Source: an uncultured Eubacteriales bacterium (GTDB taxonomy: Bacteria > Bacillota > Clostridia > Oscillospirales > Acutalibacteraceae). From it: a DNA stretch of 64,000 nt. The stretch is taken from the NCBI GenBank assembly GCA_934477125.1, contig CAKSOL010000008.1:1-64000 (forward strand). Direction: 5' to 3'. Position 1 is the first letter of the stretch. Every line of letters begins with the position of its first letter. Position numbers and translations under genes: made by a program. Below, one piece after another: positions 1 to 7,843 of this stretch. Below the pieces are notes generated by a model, which ran no database searches, was not told where the DNA came from, and worked only from the letters and a program-made list of their open reading frames with translations.

Positions 1-1140
1 ACAAAAGTACGCTTTTGTACAAGTGGCGAGGAAAAGGTTGACGTTACAGCAAATGCTGCAAGCGTTACCGTTGCCGAGGACGCTCATACCCATACATGGG
101 GTGATTTACAGTATTCCGTTGAGGACGGCAAGTGCATTACAAAGCATGTCTGCACTGAGTGCGGGACAGAAGAAATTATAGCTTCGGTTGCAAATGCAAA
201 TGTTGAAAATGCGCTGAATCTTTCCTCCGGTCTTGCTATCCGTTTCCGCGTTTTAAAGAGCGATATTGCCGGATATGTTGACGGCAGTGTTGTCGGAAAG
301 ATAAATCACGATGTTTATACCGGCGAGAATACCCTGTCCGGTCAGTCTGATACACTTGAAATCGTTCCCACCAATGCCGGAACAACCTCCAAGCCCAAGT
401 GGCAGTTTGAATATGAGGGACTGACCGCTAAGGAAATGCTTTCTCAGATTCACGTTAAGGTTTTTGCAACCGATACCGACGGAAATGTTATTCTGGTTGC
501 CGCGTCCGATTTTGTTATAGGCGATTATCTTAAATCCAACTATTTGAATAAGCCCACAACATCTGCAGCGTATAAGAAGCTTGCTGCTGATATGCTCAGA
601 TACGGCGCTGAGTCTCAGAAGGCTTTCGGCTACCGCACCGGCGTTTTGCCGACAGAAGGAGTTGGCGAGTCTGAGTTCTCTGTTCTTCCTACCGAGTTTA
701 CCAATACTGATAAAACTTCAACCGGAATTAACATTGAAACCTCTACCGTTCTCAGCAACAGAGTAACCTTCCGTTTCAGAGTTCTTAAATCAAATGTTTC
801 ATCTTATGACTTCTCGAATTTACATTATACTATTCAGTATAACAATTCACAGGGAGTAGAGCAAACTTATCCGGCAACCGAAAGGGATATAGCCGAGGCT
901 GTTATAATAAGCGGCAGCAATACAAAGTATCAGTTTGACTTCTCAAGAATGCCGGTTGCTACCATAAACGATTATATGACGATTAAGCTTTGGAACGGCG
1001 AGGAAGAAATCGGTTCGCTCGTATATTCATTCCAGAACTATGCAGCGTCCGCTTATGCAAATACTTCTAATCCGTATGCAACCCTTTCCCGCGCAATATG
1101 CGCTTACGGTGCATCCGCGGCTGCCGCGTTCGCTTCTTAA
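1..1140 (+). CDS. C-terminal part of a secreted repeat protein (5' end outside window)
   Basis: The reading frame is open from base 1, so the gene begins upstream; 379 codons are visible. An early segment has a C-x2-C pair and a nearby His ('HVCTEC'). Two copies of a domain of about 140 residues follow. Each starts with a strand like 'LSSGLAIRFRVLKSDI' or 'LSNRVTFRFRVLKSNV' and ends in an Ala/Tyr-rich helix ('MLRYGAESQKAFGY', then 'AICAYGASAAAAFAS' at the terminus). I recognise this helix as a common ending of large secreted proteins of gut clostridia, but I know no function for it. No sortase motif or membrane anchor is visible at the C terminus. The protein is probably exported. A link to the RiPP genes 50 bp downstream cannot be shown. 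Confidence 0.75.
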   Translation, partial: TKVRFCTSGEEKVDVTANAASVTVAEDAHTHTWGDLQYSVEDGKCITKHVCTECGTEEIIASVANANVENALNLSSGLAIRFRVLKSDIAGYVDGSVVGKINHDVYTGENTLSGQSDTLEIVPTNAGTTSKPKWQFEYEGLTAKEMLSQIHVKVFATDTDGNVILVAASDFVIGDYLKSNYLNKPTTSAAYKKLAADMLRYGAESQKAFGYRTGVLPTEGVGESEFSVLPTEFTNTDKTSTGINIETSTVLSNRVTFRFRVLKSNVSSYDFSNLHYTIQYNNSQGVEQTYPATERDIAEAVIISGSNTKYQFDFSRMPVATINDYMTIKLWNGEEEIGSLVYSFQNYAASAYANTSNPYATLSRAICAYGASAAAAFAS

Positions 1141-1190
1141 TCGAAATTAATGACGTTTATATGTTTATTATAGAAAAAGGAGGGTCTGAA

Positions 1191-1298
1191 ATGAAAGCAT
1201 TATTAGAGGTAAAGAGAATTGATGTTGCCGATACAATCTGTACATCGGGAGAAGAAAGCTGTACAGAAAATTGCGGCGGCGAGTGTGATGAATTCTAA
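1191..1298 (+). CDS. Cys-rich RiPP precursor peptide (35 aa)
   Basis: A 35-codon gene with a strong Shine-Dalgarno (AAAGGAGGG, 1177-1185) six bases before the ATG. The first 16 residues form a charged leader-like segment (MKALLEVKRIDVADTI). The C-terminal core, CTSGEESCTENCGGECDEF, has Cys at positions 17, 24, 28 and 32. Precursors of this shape, a short leader with a Cys-dense C-terminal core, are typical of ranthipeptides and other clostridial Cys-rich peptides made by radical SAM/SPASM enzymes. Such an enzyme starts 80 bp downstream. A longer in-frame start at 1098 lies inside the preceding gene and has no ribosome site, so 1191 is the start. The product is inferred to be thioether-crosslinked; leader cleavage and export genes are not seen nearby. 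Confidence 0.8.
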   Translation: MKALLEVKRIDVADTICTSGEESCTENCGGECDEF

Positions 1299-1314
1299 TT
1301 GCACAGAAAAACAC

Positions 1315-1351
1315 AAGGGGGGCTGCGAATATAAGATTCGCAACCCCCTTT
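1315..1351 (+). terminator. attenuator hairpin between precursor and maturase
   Basis: The arms are AAGGGGGGCTGCGAAT (1315-1330) and ATTCGCAACCCCCTT (1336-1350) around a 5-nt loop, with one bulge. Only three T follow directly, then an A/T-rich stretch, so termination is probably partial. This arrangement would give much more precursor mRNA than maturase mRNA, as expected in a peptide operon. Confidence 0.75.
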
Positions 1352-1378
1352 AAATATAATTAAGGATATGCTTTATAT

Positions 1379-2746
1379 ATGAAAATTCTGCAAAAGCCGA
1401 ACAGTCTGATATTTGATTTATTATCGGGAAGCACGGGAAACGGCGCCGAAAATTATAAATTATCTCAATTTGCCTTTTTGAAAAAGATAAACGAAAGCTT
1501 TGTTCTTTTCAACACTCTGACGCGGGAATTGCTTTCTCTCTCAGAGGATGAATTTAACTATTGCAAAAAAGAAAAATTTCAGCCCGATGAAAATAACCCG
1601 CTGTTTTGCGGTCTGCGGGATAAGTGCTTTTTGGTGCCGGAAGAAACCGACGAACTTAAAAGATATAAAGAGATTTTATCCGTTTACCGCTGTTTCCAGA
1701 AAAACAGCCGGATAGCGCAGTATAAAATTTTCACAACGACATTCTGCAACGCAAGGTGCTTTTATTGCTTTGAGGAGGGAATGCGTCAGGTCAGTATGAC
1801 CGAGGGAACCGCCGAAAACATTGTTAAATATATCTTAAAAACCTCTAAGGATGGGCAGATAGTTCTTTATTGGTTCGGCGGAGAGCCGCTGTGCAATATC
1901 CCGGTTATTGATTATATCTGCACCCGCTTGAATGAAGAAAATAAACCATTTATTTCAAAAATAATAACCAACGGTTATTTGTTCGATGAAAAAACGGTTA
2001 AAAAGGCGAGAGAGCTATGGAAACTGGAGTTTGCTCAGATAACGCTTGACGGCACCGAGGACGAGCATAACAAAAGAAAAGCCTATGTTCACCCTGCGGA
2101 AAGTCCGTATACAAAAACGCTCAGAAATATTGAGCTTTTGCTGAAAGCGGGCGTTAAGGTTATTTCAAGACTCAATTTTGACGAAAATAATGTTGATAAT
2201 ATAACCGAGCTGCTGGATTTGCTCGCGGTTAAATTCCGGAAATACGAGAATTTCAGAGCTTATCCTACGATTTTGTCGGTTGACTGGCTCAATCAGCATT
2301 CGTTCCGTTCGGCGGAAACTACCGATTACCTTCACGAAAAATATGTTGAGCTAATCAAAAAGTCCGAGGGGTACGGCTTTTCAAAGCCCGGAAAGCTTCC
2401 GACAAATCCGAAGCCGTATTACTGTATGGCGGCAAACCCCTTATGCGCTACGATTTCGGCAGAGGGAGATTTGTATACCTGCCAGAGCTGCGATGATAAA
2501 ATGCGCTACGGCGATGTCGTCAGCGGAATAACAAAACCGGAAATAATAAACAGCTGGCATAACTGCCTTGAAACGCAGAAAAAATGCGATACCTGCAAAT
2601 TTCTGCCGGAGTGTTCAACCTTTAATAAATGTCCCGATGACAAAACGTTTTGCGCACTCGATACGGAATTTGCGGTTGAAAGAAAAATCAGAAATATACT
2701 TCAAAGTCCTGCCGCCGCCGAGGACGAAGAAGAATTTTGCGATTAG
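1379..2746 (+). CDS. radical SAM/SPASM peptide maturase
   Basis: 455 residues. An N-terminal region of about 115 residues precedes the radical SAM core, whose CX3CX2C cluster motif is CNARCFYC (Cys123, 127, 130). 'WFGGEPL' follows as the usual SAM-contact GGEP motif. The last 110 residues carry a Cys-rich SPASM-type domain for auxiliary Fe-S clusters ('CMAANPLC', 'CQSC', 'CDTCKFLPEC', 'KCPDDKTFC'). Enzymes of this build act on Cys-rich peptides in clostridia, typically forming thioether (sactipeptide or ranthipeptide) bonds. The partner is presumably the 35-residue peptide just upstream. The gene is visibly richer in A/T than the enolase gene beside it, which would fit horizontal transfer. 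The exact chemistry cannot be read from sequence. Confidence 0.88.
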   Translation: MKILQKPNSLIFDLLSGSTGNGAENYKLSQFAFLKKINESFVLFNTLTRELLSLSEDEFNYCKKEKFQPDENNPLFCGLRDKCFLVPEETDELKRYKEILSVYRCFQKNSRIAQYKIFTTTFCNARCFYCFEEGMRQVSMTEGTAENIVKYILKTSKDGQIVLYWFGGEPLCNIPVIDYICTRLNEENKPFISKIITNGYLFDEKTVKKARELWKLEFAQITLDGTEDEHNKRKAYVHPAESPYTKTLRNIELLLKAGVKVISRLNFDENNVDNITELLDLLAVKFRKYENFRAYPTILSVDWLNQHSFRSAETTDYLHEKYVELIKKSEGYGFSKPGKLPTNPKPYYCMAANPLCATISAEGDLYTCQSCDDKMRYGDVVSGITKPEIINSWHNCLETQKKCDTCKFLPECSTFNKCPDDKTFCALDTEFAVERKIRNILQSPAAAEDEEEFCD

Positions 2747-2775
2747 CGGGCGGATTTAGGATATCAAATATACGA

Positions 2776-2826
2776 ATCGGCAGTCTTTATCACTTTAATT
2801 TTGTGATAAAGGCTGCCGATTTTTAT
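2776..2826. terminator. bidirectional terminator
   Basis: An almost perfect hairpin (AATCGGCAGTCTTTATCAC at 2776-2794 pairing with 2802-2820) with T-rich flanks on both sides. It lies between the converging maturase and enolase genes and serves both. Confidence 0.85.
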
Positions 2827-2835
2827 ATACGCCGG

Positions 2836-4068
2836 TTAAATCGCCTGTTCGATAAGCATAAGGCGGTTATATTTTGCGGTGCGGTCCGTCCGGCATGGCG
2901 CGCCGGTTTTTATTTGCCCGGCGTTGGTCGCAACGGCGATGTCGGCAATCGAGGTGTCCTCGCTTTCGCCCGAACGGTGGGAAATAACCGTTGCATAGCC
3001 GTTTTCCCTGGCGAGGGAAACCGTGTCGAGAGTCTCGGTCAGGGTTCCTATCTGATTCGGCTTTATCAGAATTGCATTTCCGGCGCGGCGCTCTATGCCC
3101 TCGCGCAGGCGCGCTGTGTTTGTAACAAAAAGGTCGTCGCCGACAAGCTGCAAGCTGCCCCCGAGCCTTGCGGTCATCTCGGTCCAGCCCTCGAAATCGT
3201 TTTCGGAAAGCCCGTCCTCTATCGAAATGACGGGGTATTTTTCTATAAGTTCGCCGTAATACTCGGTAAGCTGGGCGGCGGATAAAATTCTGTTCCTTTT
3301 CGGCTGATGGTAGCTGCCGTCCGAGGTATACCATTCGCTTGCCGCAACATCGAGCGCAAGCTTGATTTCCGACGTCGTGTAGCCCGATTGCTCTATTGCC
3401 GAAACGATAATCGAGAGAGCCTCCTCGTCCGACTCAAGGTTCGGGGCAAAACCGCCCTCGTCGCCGACGCCGGAGCCGTGTCCCGAAGCCTTTAACAGCC
3501 TGCCGAGAGTATGGTAAACCTCGCAGCAGCGGCGGACGCCCTCGCTAAAGCTCGGCGCATTCACCGGAATTATCATAAACTCCTGAATATCGATATTGTT
3601 TGCGGCGTGAGCTCCGCCGTTTAATATATTCATCATCGGCCGGGGCATTTTTCTTCCGAATATTCCTCCGATATATCTGTAAAGCGGAAGTCCGCGCGAG
3701 GCCGCCGCAGCCTGCGCGTTTGCAAGCGACACCGCGAGCATGGCGTTCGCGCCGAGCCGGGTTTTGGAGGGGGTGCCGTCCAGAGATATCATAGCGCCGT
3801 CTATTCCGCGCTGGTCGGAGGAGTCAAGCCCGATGAGAGCGTCGGCTATTTCGCGGTTCACGTTTTCAACCGCCCTTAAAACTCCCTTGCCGCCGAAACG
3901 GGCAGGGTCGCCGTCGCGCAGCTCGTGTGCCTCGTATTCTCCGGTTGATGCGCCGGAGGGAGCTATTGCAAAGCCGCGCGAGCCATCCTCAAGAACAACG
4001 CAGGCGCCGACAGTCGGATTTCCGCGCGAGTCAAGCAGCTCGTAACCGTTTATTTTTGTTATTTTCAT
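2836..4068 (-). CDS. eno: enolase
   Basis: Phosphopyruvate hydratase, interconverting 2-phosphoglycerate and phosphoenolpyruvate in glycolysis (cytosolic). Of 410 residues, the N-terminal domain opens with 'ITKINGYELLDSRGNPT' and carries the mobile loop 'PSGASTG'. The barrel carries 'GDEGGFAP' (catalytic Glu), 'SIEDGL' and 'VGDDLF' (Mg ligands), 'ILIKPNQIGT' (catalytic Lys) and 'SHRSGESED'. It is about 20 residues shorter than usual and stops at 'LIEQAI', so the C-terminal tail is trimmed; all catalytic segments are present. It is a monocistronic minus-strand gene bounded by a bidirectional terminator and is not next to other glycolytic genes. Confidence 0.96.
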   Translation of the reverse strand: MKITKINGYELLDSRGNPTVGACVVLEDGSRGFAIAPSGASTGEYEAHELRDGDPARFGGKGVLRAVENVNREIADALIGLDSSDQRGIDGAMISLDGTPSKTRLGANAMLAVSLANAQAAAASRGLPLYRYIGGIFGRKMPRPMMNILNGGAHAANNIDIQEFMIIPVNAPSFSEGVRRCCEVYHTLGRLLKASGHGSGVGDEGGFAPNLESDEEALSIIVSAIEQSGYTTSEIKLALDVAASEWYTSDGSYHQPKRNRILSAAQLTEYYGELIEKYPVISIEDGLSENDFEGWTEMTARLGGSLQLVGDDLFVTNTARLREGIERRAGNAILIKPNQIGTLTETLDTVSLARENGYATVISHRSGESEDTSIADIAVATNAGQIKTGAPCRTDRTAKYNRLMLIEQAI

Positions 4069-4126
4069 AAATCTTCACCCTTTATAGCTTTTTTGTATTT
4101 TTCCCCTTTTCAATTTGAATTATGTA

Positions 4127-4135
4127 TGGTATACT
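4127..4135 (+). promoter_or_regulatory. extended -10 promoter for the rlmB operon
   Basis: TGG followed by TATACT forms a TGn-extended -10, about 37 bases before the rlmB start. The -35 position (TTTTCA, 4107-4112) is weak, which is normal for extended -10 promoters. Assigned by position and match only. Confidence 0.5.
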
Positions 4136-4171
4136 ATCTATGTATATACAAAATAACGGGAGGCAATTCCT

Positions 4172-4930
4172 TTGACAGAGAATACCGAAAAACGGAACGA
4201 AACACTTATATGCGGGAGAAATTCCGTTTTGGAGGCAGTCCGTTCGGGCAGAGAAATCGACCGGCTGCTTGTGGCTCACGGTGTAAGCGGAGGAAGTATA
4301 ACCGCGATAATAGCGAAATGCTCGGCAAGGGGTATTCTTATAAAGGAAGTAAGTCCGCAGAAGCTCGATTATTATTGCGGCGGCGCAAATCATCAGGGCG
4401 TTGCGGTTATGCTCGCCTCTCAGGAATACAGCTCGGTTGAGGAAATTTTAGAAACTGCGGCGGAAAGAAACGAAAAACCGTTTATAATCATTTGCGATGA
4501 AATTGAGGATCCGCATAATCTCGGCGCCATAATCAGAACCGCCGAGGCCTGCGGAGTTCACGGCGTTATAATTCCAAAACGCCGCAGCGCCTCGCTTAAC
4601 GCAACGGTTGCGAAGTCGGCAAGCGGCGCGCTCGAATATATGAAGGTCGCGCGGGTCACGAACCTTGTCAACACGGTTGAACAGCTCAAAAAGAGCGGAA
4701 TTTGGGTTTTCGGCGCGGATATGGACGGCGAGGATTATTCAAAAACCGATTTTAACGTTCCCTGCGCGCTGGTTATCGGCAACGAGGGAAAGGGAATAGG
4801 AACGCTGCTTGCAAAAAAGTGCGATGCAATGGTAAGCCTGCCGATGTGCGGAAAAATCAACTCGCTTAATGCGTCAGTCGCGGCGGGAGTTCTGATGTAT
4901 GAGACGGTGCGCTCGCGCCGCGGAAAGTGA
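4172..4930 (+). CDS. rlmB: 23S rRNA (guanosine-2'-O-)-methyltransferase, TrmH/SpoU family
   Basis: SAM-dependent 2'-O-ribose methyltransferase of 252 residues. An N-terminal substrate-binding domain ('LICGRNSVLEAVRSGREIDR', then 'YYCGGANHQGVAVML') precedes the SPOUT knot domain. The three family motifs are visible: 'DPHNLGAIIRTAEACG', 'LVIGNEGKGI' and 'SLPMCGKINSLNASVAAG'. The layout is that of RlmB, which methylates G2251 of 23S rRNA; a related 23S or tRNA target is possible. The start is TTG at 4172, eight bases after GGGAGG. It is the first gene of a run continuing into the degenerate ATPase-like gene, metG and tatD. Confidence 0.88.
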   Translation: MTENTEKRNETLICGRNSVLEAVRSGREIDRLLVAHGVSGGSITAIIAKCSARGILIKEVSPQKLDYYCGGANHQGVAVMLASQEYSSVEEILETAAERNEKPFIIICDEIEDPHNLGAIIRTAEACGVHGVIIPKRRSASLNATVAKSASGALEYMKVARVTNLVNTVEQLKKSGIWVFGADMDGEDYSKTDFNVPCALVIGNEGKGIGTLLAKKCDAMVSLPMCGKINSLNASVAAGVLMYETVRSRRGK

Positions 4931-4953
4931 GAAAGGAATAAGGAGATCCTAAA

Positions 4954-7830
4954 ATGGGACTTTTTTCAAAAAAAAGGAAGGACGCTTTTTTTACCGAGAA
5001 TGAGCAGCTGACCGAAGAACCGCACATTCACAGCGTTACGGTTCCCGCGCATATGCTTACGCCGGACGAAATCCTTTCGGACTTCGGCGAACGCGCCGAG
5101 ACCGGAACGAGCAATGCGGAGTCCGGCGCGCTCGAAAGAATGAGAAAGAGAATGCTCGGAGCAAACGTCAGCCTGCACCCGGAGCTTGAAACCGTTTCTG
5201 AGGATAAGCGCCCGGAGCCTGAGCATAATTCGGAAAGCGCGGCTTTAAAAAACGGCGGCGCGGAAAATGCCGCTCCCGAATTTTCCGAAAAGGATAAACC
5301 GGCGGATGAGCATCGAAAAACGGCGGAATCCGCAGTTGATTTTATGTCGCTTTTCGGCTCTGACAGGAGCGACGGCAAGCCGCAGCAGACGCGGGAGAAA
5401 ATCGCTCCGAAAAGCCCGGTGCAGCCGAAAACCGACGGCTTTGCGCGCGCAGAGCTTAACGCCGCGCAGGAAAGCGAAAATACAGTAAAAAATGCGGCGA
5501 ACACTCCGGACGCATCTGCCGAAAAAGAAAGCCTGCTGCATAAATGTATGCCCTATATTGTTGACGACGAGGGAAAGGACGCTTCGGTTCCCTCAGAGCC
5601 GCTTTACCGGCTTGAGAGCGTTGCCGATATTCTCCGCAGCAACAGCGAGGATACTCTTTCGCGGCTCAGCAAAAAATACGGCATAACCTTTGACGACCTC
5701 GGCAAAAAACCGGCGGCGTCCGCAACGGAGGAGCATTTTGCGCCGTCCGGGAAACCCGGCGCGGAAAAAACGGAGGAAAAGCCACCGCAAAAGGTAATTG
5801 AAATAGAGCCGGATGAAAACGGCAAAATAACGATTAACGGCGAGCCGCTTGTTTTTGACGACGAGCTGCCGCAGATATCGGATATTGATAATAACACCTC
5901 GCCGCTGCGCCTGCAAACGGCGGAGTCCGCTCCCGAACAGGCGACCGTAAGGTTCACTCCGGTTAAGGAGCCGGAGGACGGAGGCGAGCGGATGAGCGTC
6001 AGCACGACGACCAGAACCATAGATATAACCGGCGAACTAAGCAGCGTTTCGTCTCCCGAAAAGCTGCCGCCGGACGAAACTCAGCTTGAGGAATCGGAGT
6101 TTGAGGCGTTTTCGCCGGGCGATACCGTCAATTCTCCGGCTGACTTCAAACGGGTCAATGCGAAATATATGAGACTGCGCCGCCGTGCGTTTATCCAGAC
6201 CTTTCTTTCGGTTCTGCTGCTGGCGGCAGGCGCGGCTCTGCTGCTGCCGGTTTTCTCGGATATCCTTATCCGTTCTCCGCGTACCGCTATGATTTATATG
6301 ACCGGTATTACAGGTCTTGCGGCGGTAATAAATTTTGATATATTCGCCTCTCTCGGCTCGGTTTTAAGCCGCCGCACCCGAACCGACGCGCCCGTTGCGC
6401 TGAGCGCGCTGTCGGCGGCGGCGCTCGGAGTATGCTCCGCGGTTTCAAAGCAGAGCTGCTATGGAGTTTTGCTTTCCGCTTTGCTGATACTTGCCGTCCG
6501 GGCGTTCTGCCGGTTCAAATGGACGTCGGCAATGTGCGGCAACCTGCGGCAGGCGTTCAGCCAAAAGCCTAAAAAGGCGGTCACGCTTATAACCGACGAG
6601 CCGACGGCGTTTGCAATGGCGAAAAGCGCTGTTGAGGGCGACGCTCTTATCGCCGCTCCGCGCGATACCGAAACGGTTACCGATTTTATGAAATACGCCG
6701 AATATTCTCCGGCAGTCGGCGGCAGACTGCGGAGTATCGTTCTGGCGGCTGTTCTTATAGCGGCTGCCGCGGGACTTGCCGCCGGTGCTTTGTTCCACAG
6801 CGCCGTTTCCGGGGTCTACTGCGCGGCGGTTATCCTTTCCGCTGCCGCCTGCCCGGCGCTGCTGTGTTCGGAGTCTCTGCCGCTCTCCGCTGCCGCATCA
6901 AGGCTTAATAAAAAAGGCTCTATGATAGCCGGTAAGGCAGGAGCCGACCGCCTGGAGCTTGCCAATGCCGCAGTTATCTCCTCAAACGATATTTTTCCTG
7001 ACGGAACGGTCGTTATGCAGAGTATGAAGGTTTTAAGCGAAAACAGCTTTGATGAAAACATTCTGCGCGCCGCGTCGCTTTCGGAGGCGGCAGGAAGCCC
7101 TCTCGCCCCGATTTTCAAGCGAATTGCCGGAACGGGAGCCGGATATACTATTCCCGATTCGGAAACGGTAAAATATGAGGACAGGCTCGGTATTTCCGGC
7201 TGGGTTGACGACCAGATGGTCTTTATCGGGAACCGCACTCTTATGCAGGCTCACGGAATAGCCGTTCCGGATGTTGAAACCGACAAAAAGATTCTCCGCC
7301 GGGGCTATTTCCCGGTTTATCTCGGAGTAAACGATAAAGCGTGCGCGCTGCTGATAATCAGGTACGACGTTGAGCCGCAGGTGGTCTATGAGCTGAGAAA
7401 GCTTACGGGACTTGGGGTAACGCTGCTTGTAAACAACTGTGACCCCAACCTTACCGAGGAAATGATATGCGATTATCTCGGTCTTTACAGCGATTCGGTT
7501 AAGGTTATGAGCAATTCGGGGGTTCATATGTTCAAAAACGCCGTTGTTCCCTGCAAAAGCTGCTCCGCACCGGCGGTTTTCCGGGGAAATCCGCTTAATT
7601 TCATATCGGTGCTTAACTGCGCGGCTAAAATCAAGCGCAGCGTTCGGCTGCTTTCGGTGTTCTATATAATAGCTGCGGTTATCGGAACGGTTTTGTTCAC
7701 TTACCTTTCGTTCCTTGTCGGCTCCGCGCCCGTTGCCGGTCTTGCGCCGGTAGGCGATATGCCTGTGCTTGCGGCTCATGCCGGAACGCTGCTCTTGTCT
7801 TTAATTCTGTTTTTAATAAGCAAACCATAG
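4954..7830 (+). CDS. degenerate P-type-ATPase-like membrane protein with long acidic N-terminal region
   Basis: 958 residues. The first 400 or so are hydrophilic, low-complexity and rich in Glu, Ala, Lys and Pro. From about residue 405 there are several membrane segments and a layout like a P1B-type ATPase: a helix pair, then 'AACPALLCSES' where a metal ATPase has Cys-Pro-Cys, then a soluble part resembling the N-domain ('GISGWVDDQMVFIGNRTLMQAHGI') and a final helix pair. The phosphorylation motif DKTGT is absent; the matching place reads 'SSNDIFPDGTV'. I see no TGES and no GDGxND motif. It is therefore very unlikely to pump ions by the normal cycle and may be a scaffold or sensor. The start has AGGAG at good spacing. 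Function unknown. Confidence 0.75.
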   Translation: MGLFSKKRKDAFFTENEQLTEEPHIHSVTVPAHMLTPDEILSDFGERAETGTSNAESGALERMRKRMLGANVSLHPELETVSEDKRPEPEHNSESAALKNGGAENAAPEFSEKDKPADEHRKTAESAVDFMSLFGSDRSDGKPQQTREKIAPKSPVQPKTDGFARAELNAAQESENTVKNAANTPDASAEKESLLHKCMPYIVDDEGKDASVPSEPLYRLESVADILRSNSEDTLSRLSKKYGITFDDLGKKPAASATEEHFAPSGKPGAEKTEEKPPQKVIEIEPDENGKITINGEPLVFDDELPQISDIDNNTSPLRLQTAESAPEQATVRFTPVKEPEDGGERMSVSTTTRTIDITGELSSVSSPEKLPPDETQLEESEFEAFSPGDTVNSPADFKRVNAKYMRLRRRAFIQTFLSVLLLAAGAALLLPVFSDILIRSPRTAMIYMTGITGLAAVINFDIFASLGSVLSRRTRTDAPVALSALSAAALGVCSAVSKQSCYGVLLSALLILAVRAFCRFKWTSAMCGNLRQAFSQKPKKAVTLITDEPTAFAMAKSAVEGDALIAAPRDTETVTDFMKYAEYSPAVGGRLRSIVLAAVLIAAAAGLAAGALFHSAVSGVYCAAVILSAAACPALLCSESLPLSAAASRLNKKGSMIAGKAGADRLELANAAVISSNDIFPDGTVVMQSMKVLSENSFDENILRAASLSEAAGSPLAPIFKRIAGTGAGYTIPDSETVKYEDRLGISGWVDDQMVFIGNRTLMQAHGIAVPDVETDKKILRRGYFPVYLGVNDKACALLIIRYDVEPQVVYELRKLTGLGVTLLVNNCDPNLTEEMICDYLGLYSDSVKVMSNSGVHMFKNAVVPCKSCSAPAVFRGNPLNFISVLNCAAKIKRSVRLLSVFYIIAAVIGTVLFTYLSFLVGSAPVAGLAPVGDMPVLAAHAGTLLLSLILFLISKP

Positions 7831-7843
7831 GAGGATATTTAAT

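Noticed and set aside
1..60. CTSGEE occurs both in the first protein (near its visible start) and in the RiPP core
   Set aside because: Six residues with different codons; no other likeness around it, so taken as chance.
1098..1190. Longer start for the Cys-rich peptide
   Set aside because: It lies inside the upstream gene and has no ribosome site; the ATG at 1191 has an excellent one.
5028..5504. Long antisense reading frames opposite the ATPase-like gene and many others (for example 7033-7779, 15802-16479, 21084-21701)
   Set aside because: They are shadows of codon use in the true genes: no ribosome sites, no family resemblance, rich in Arg and Ser.
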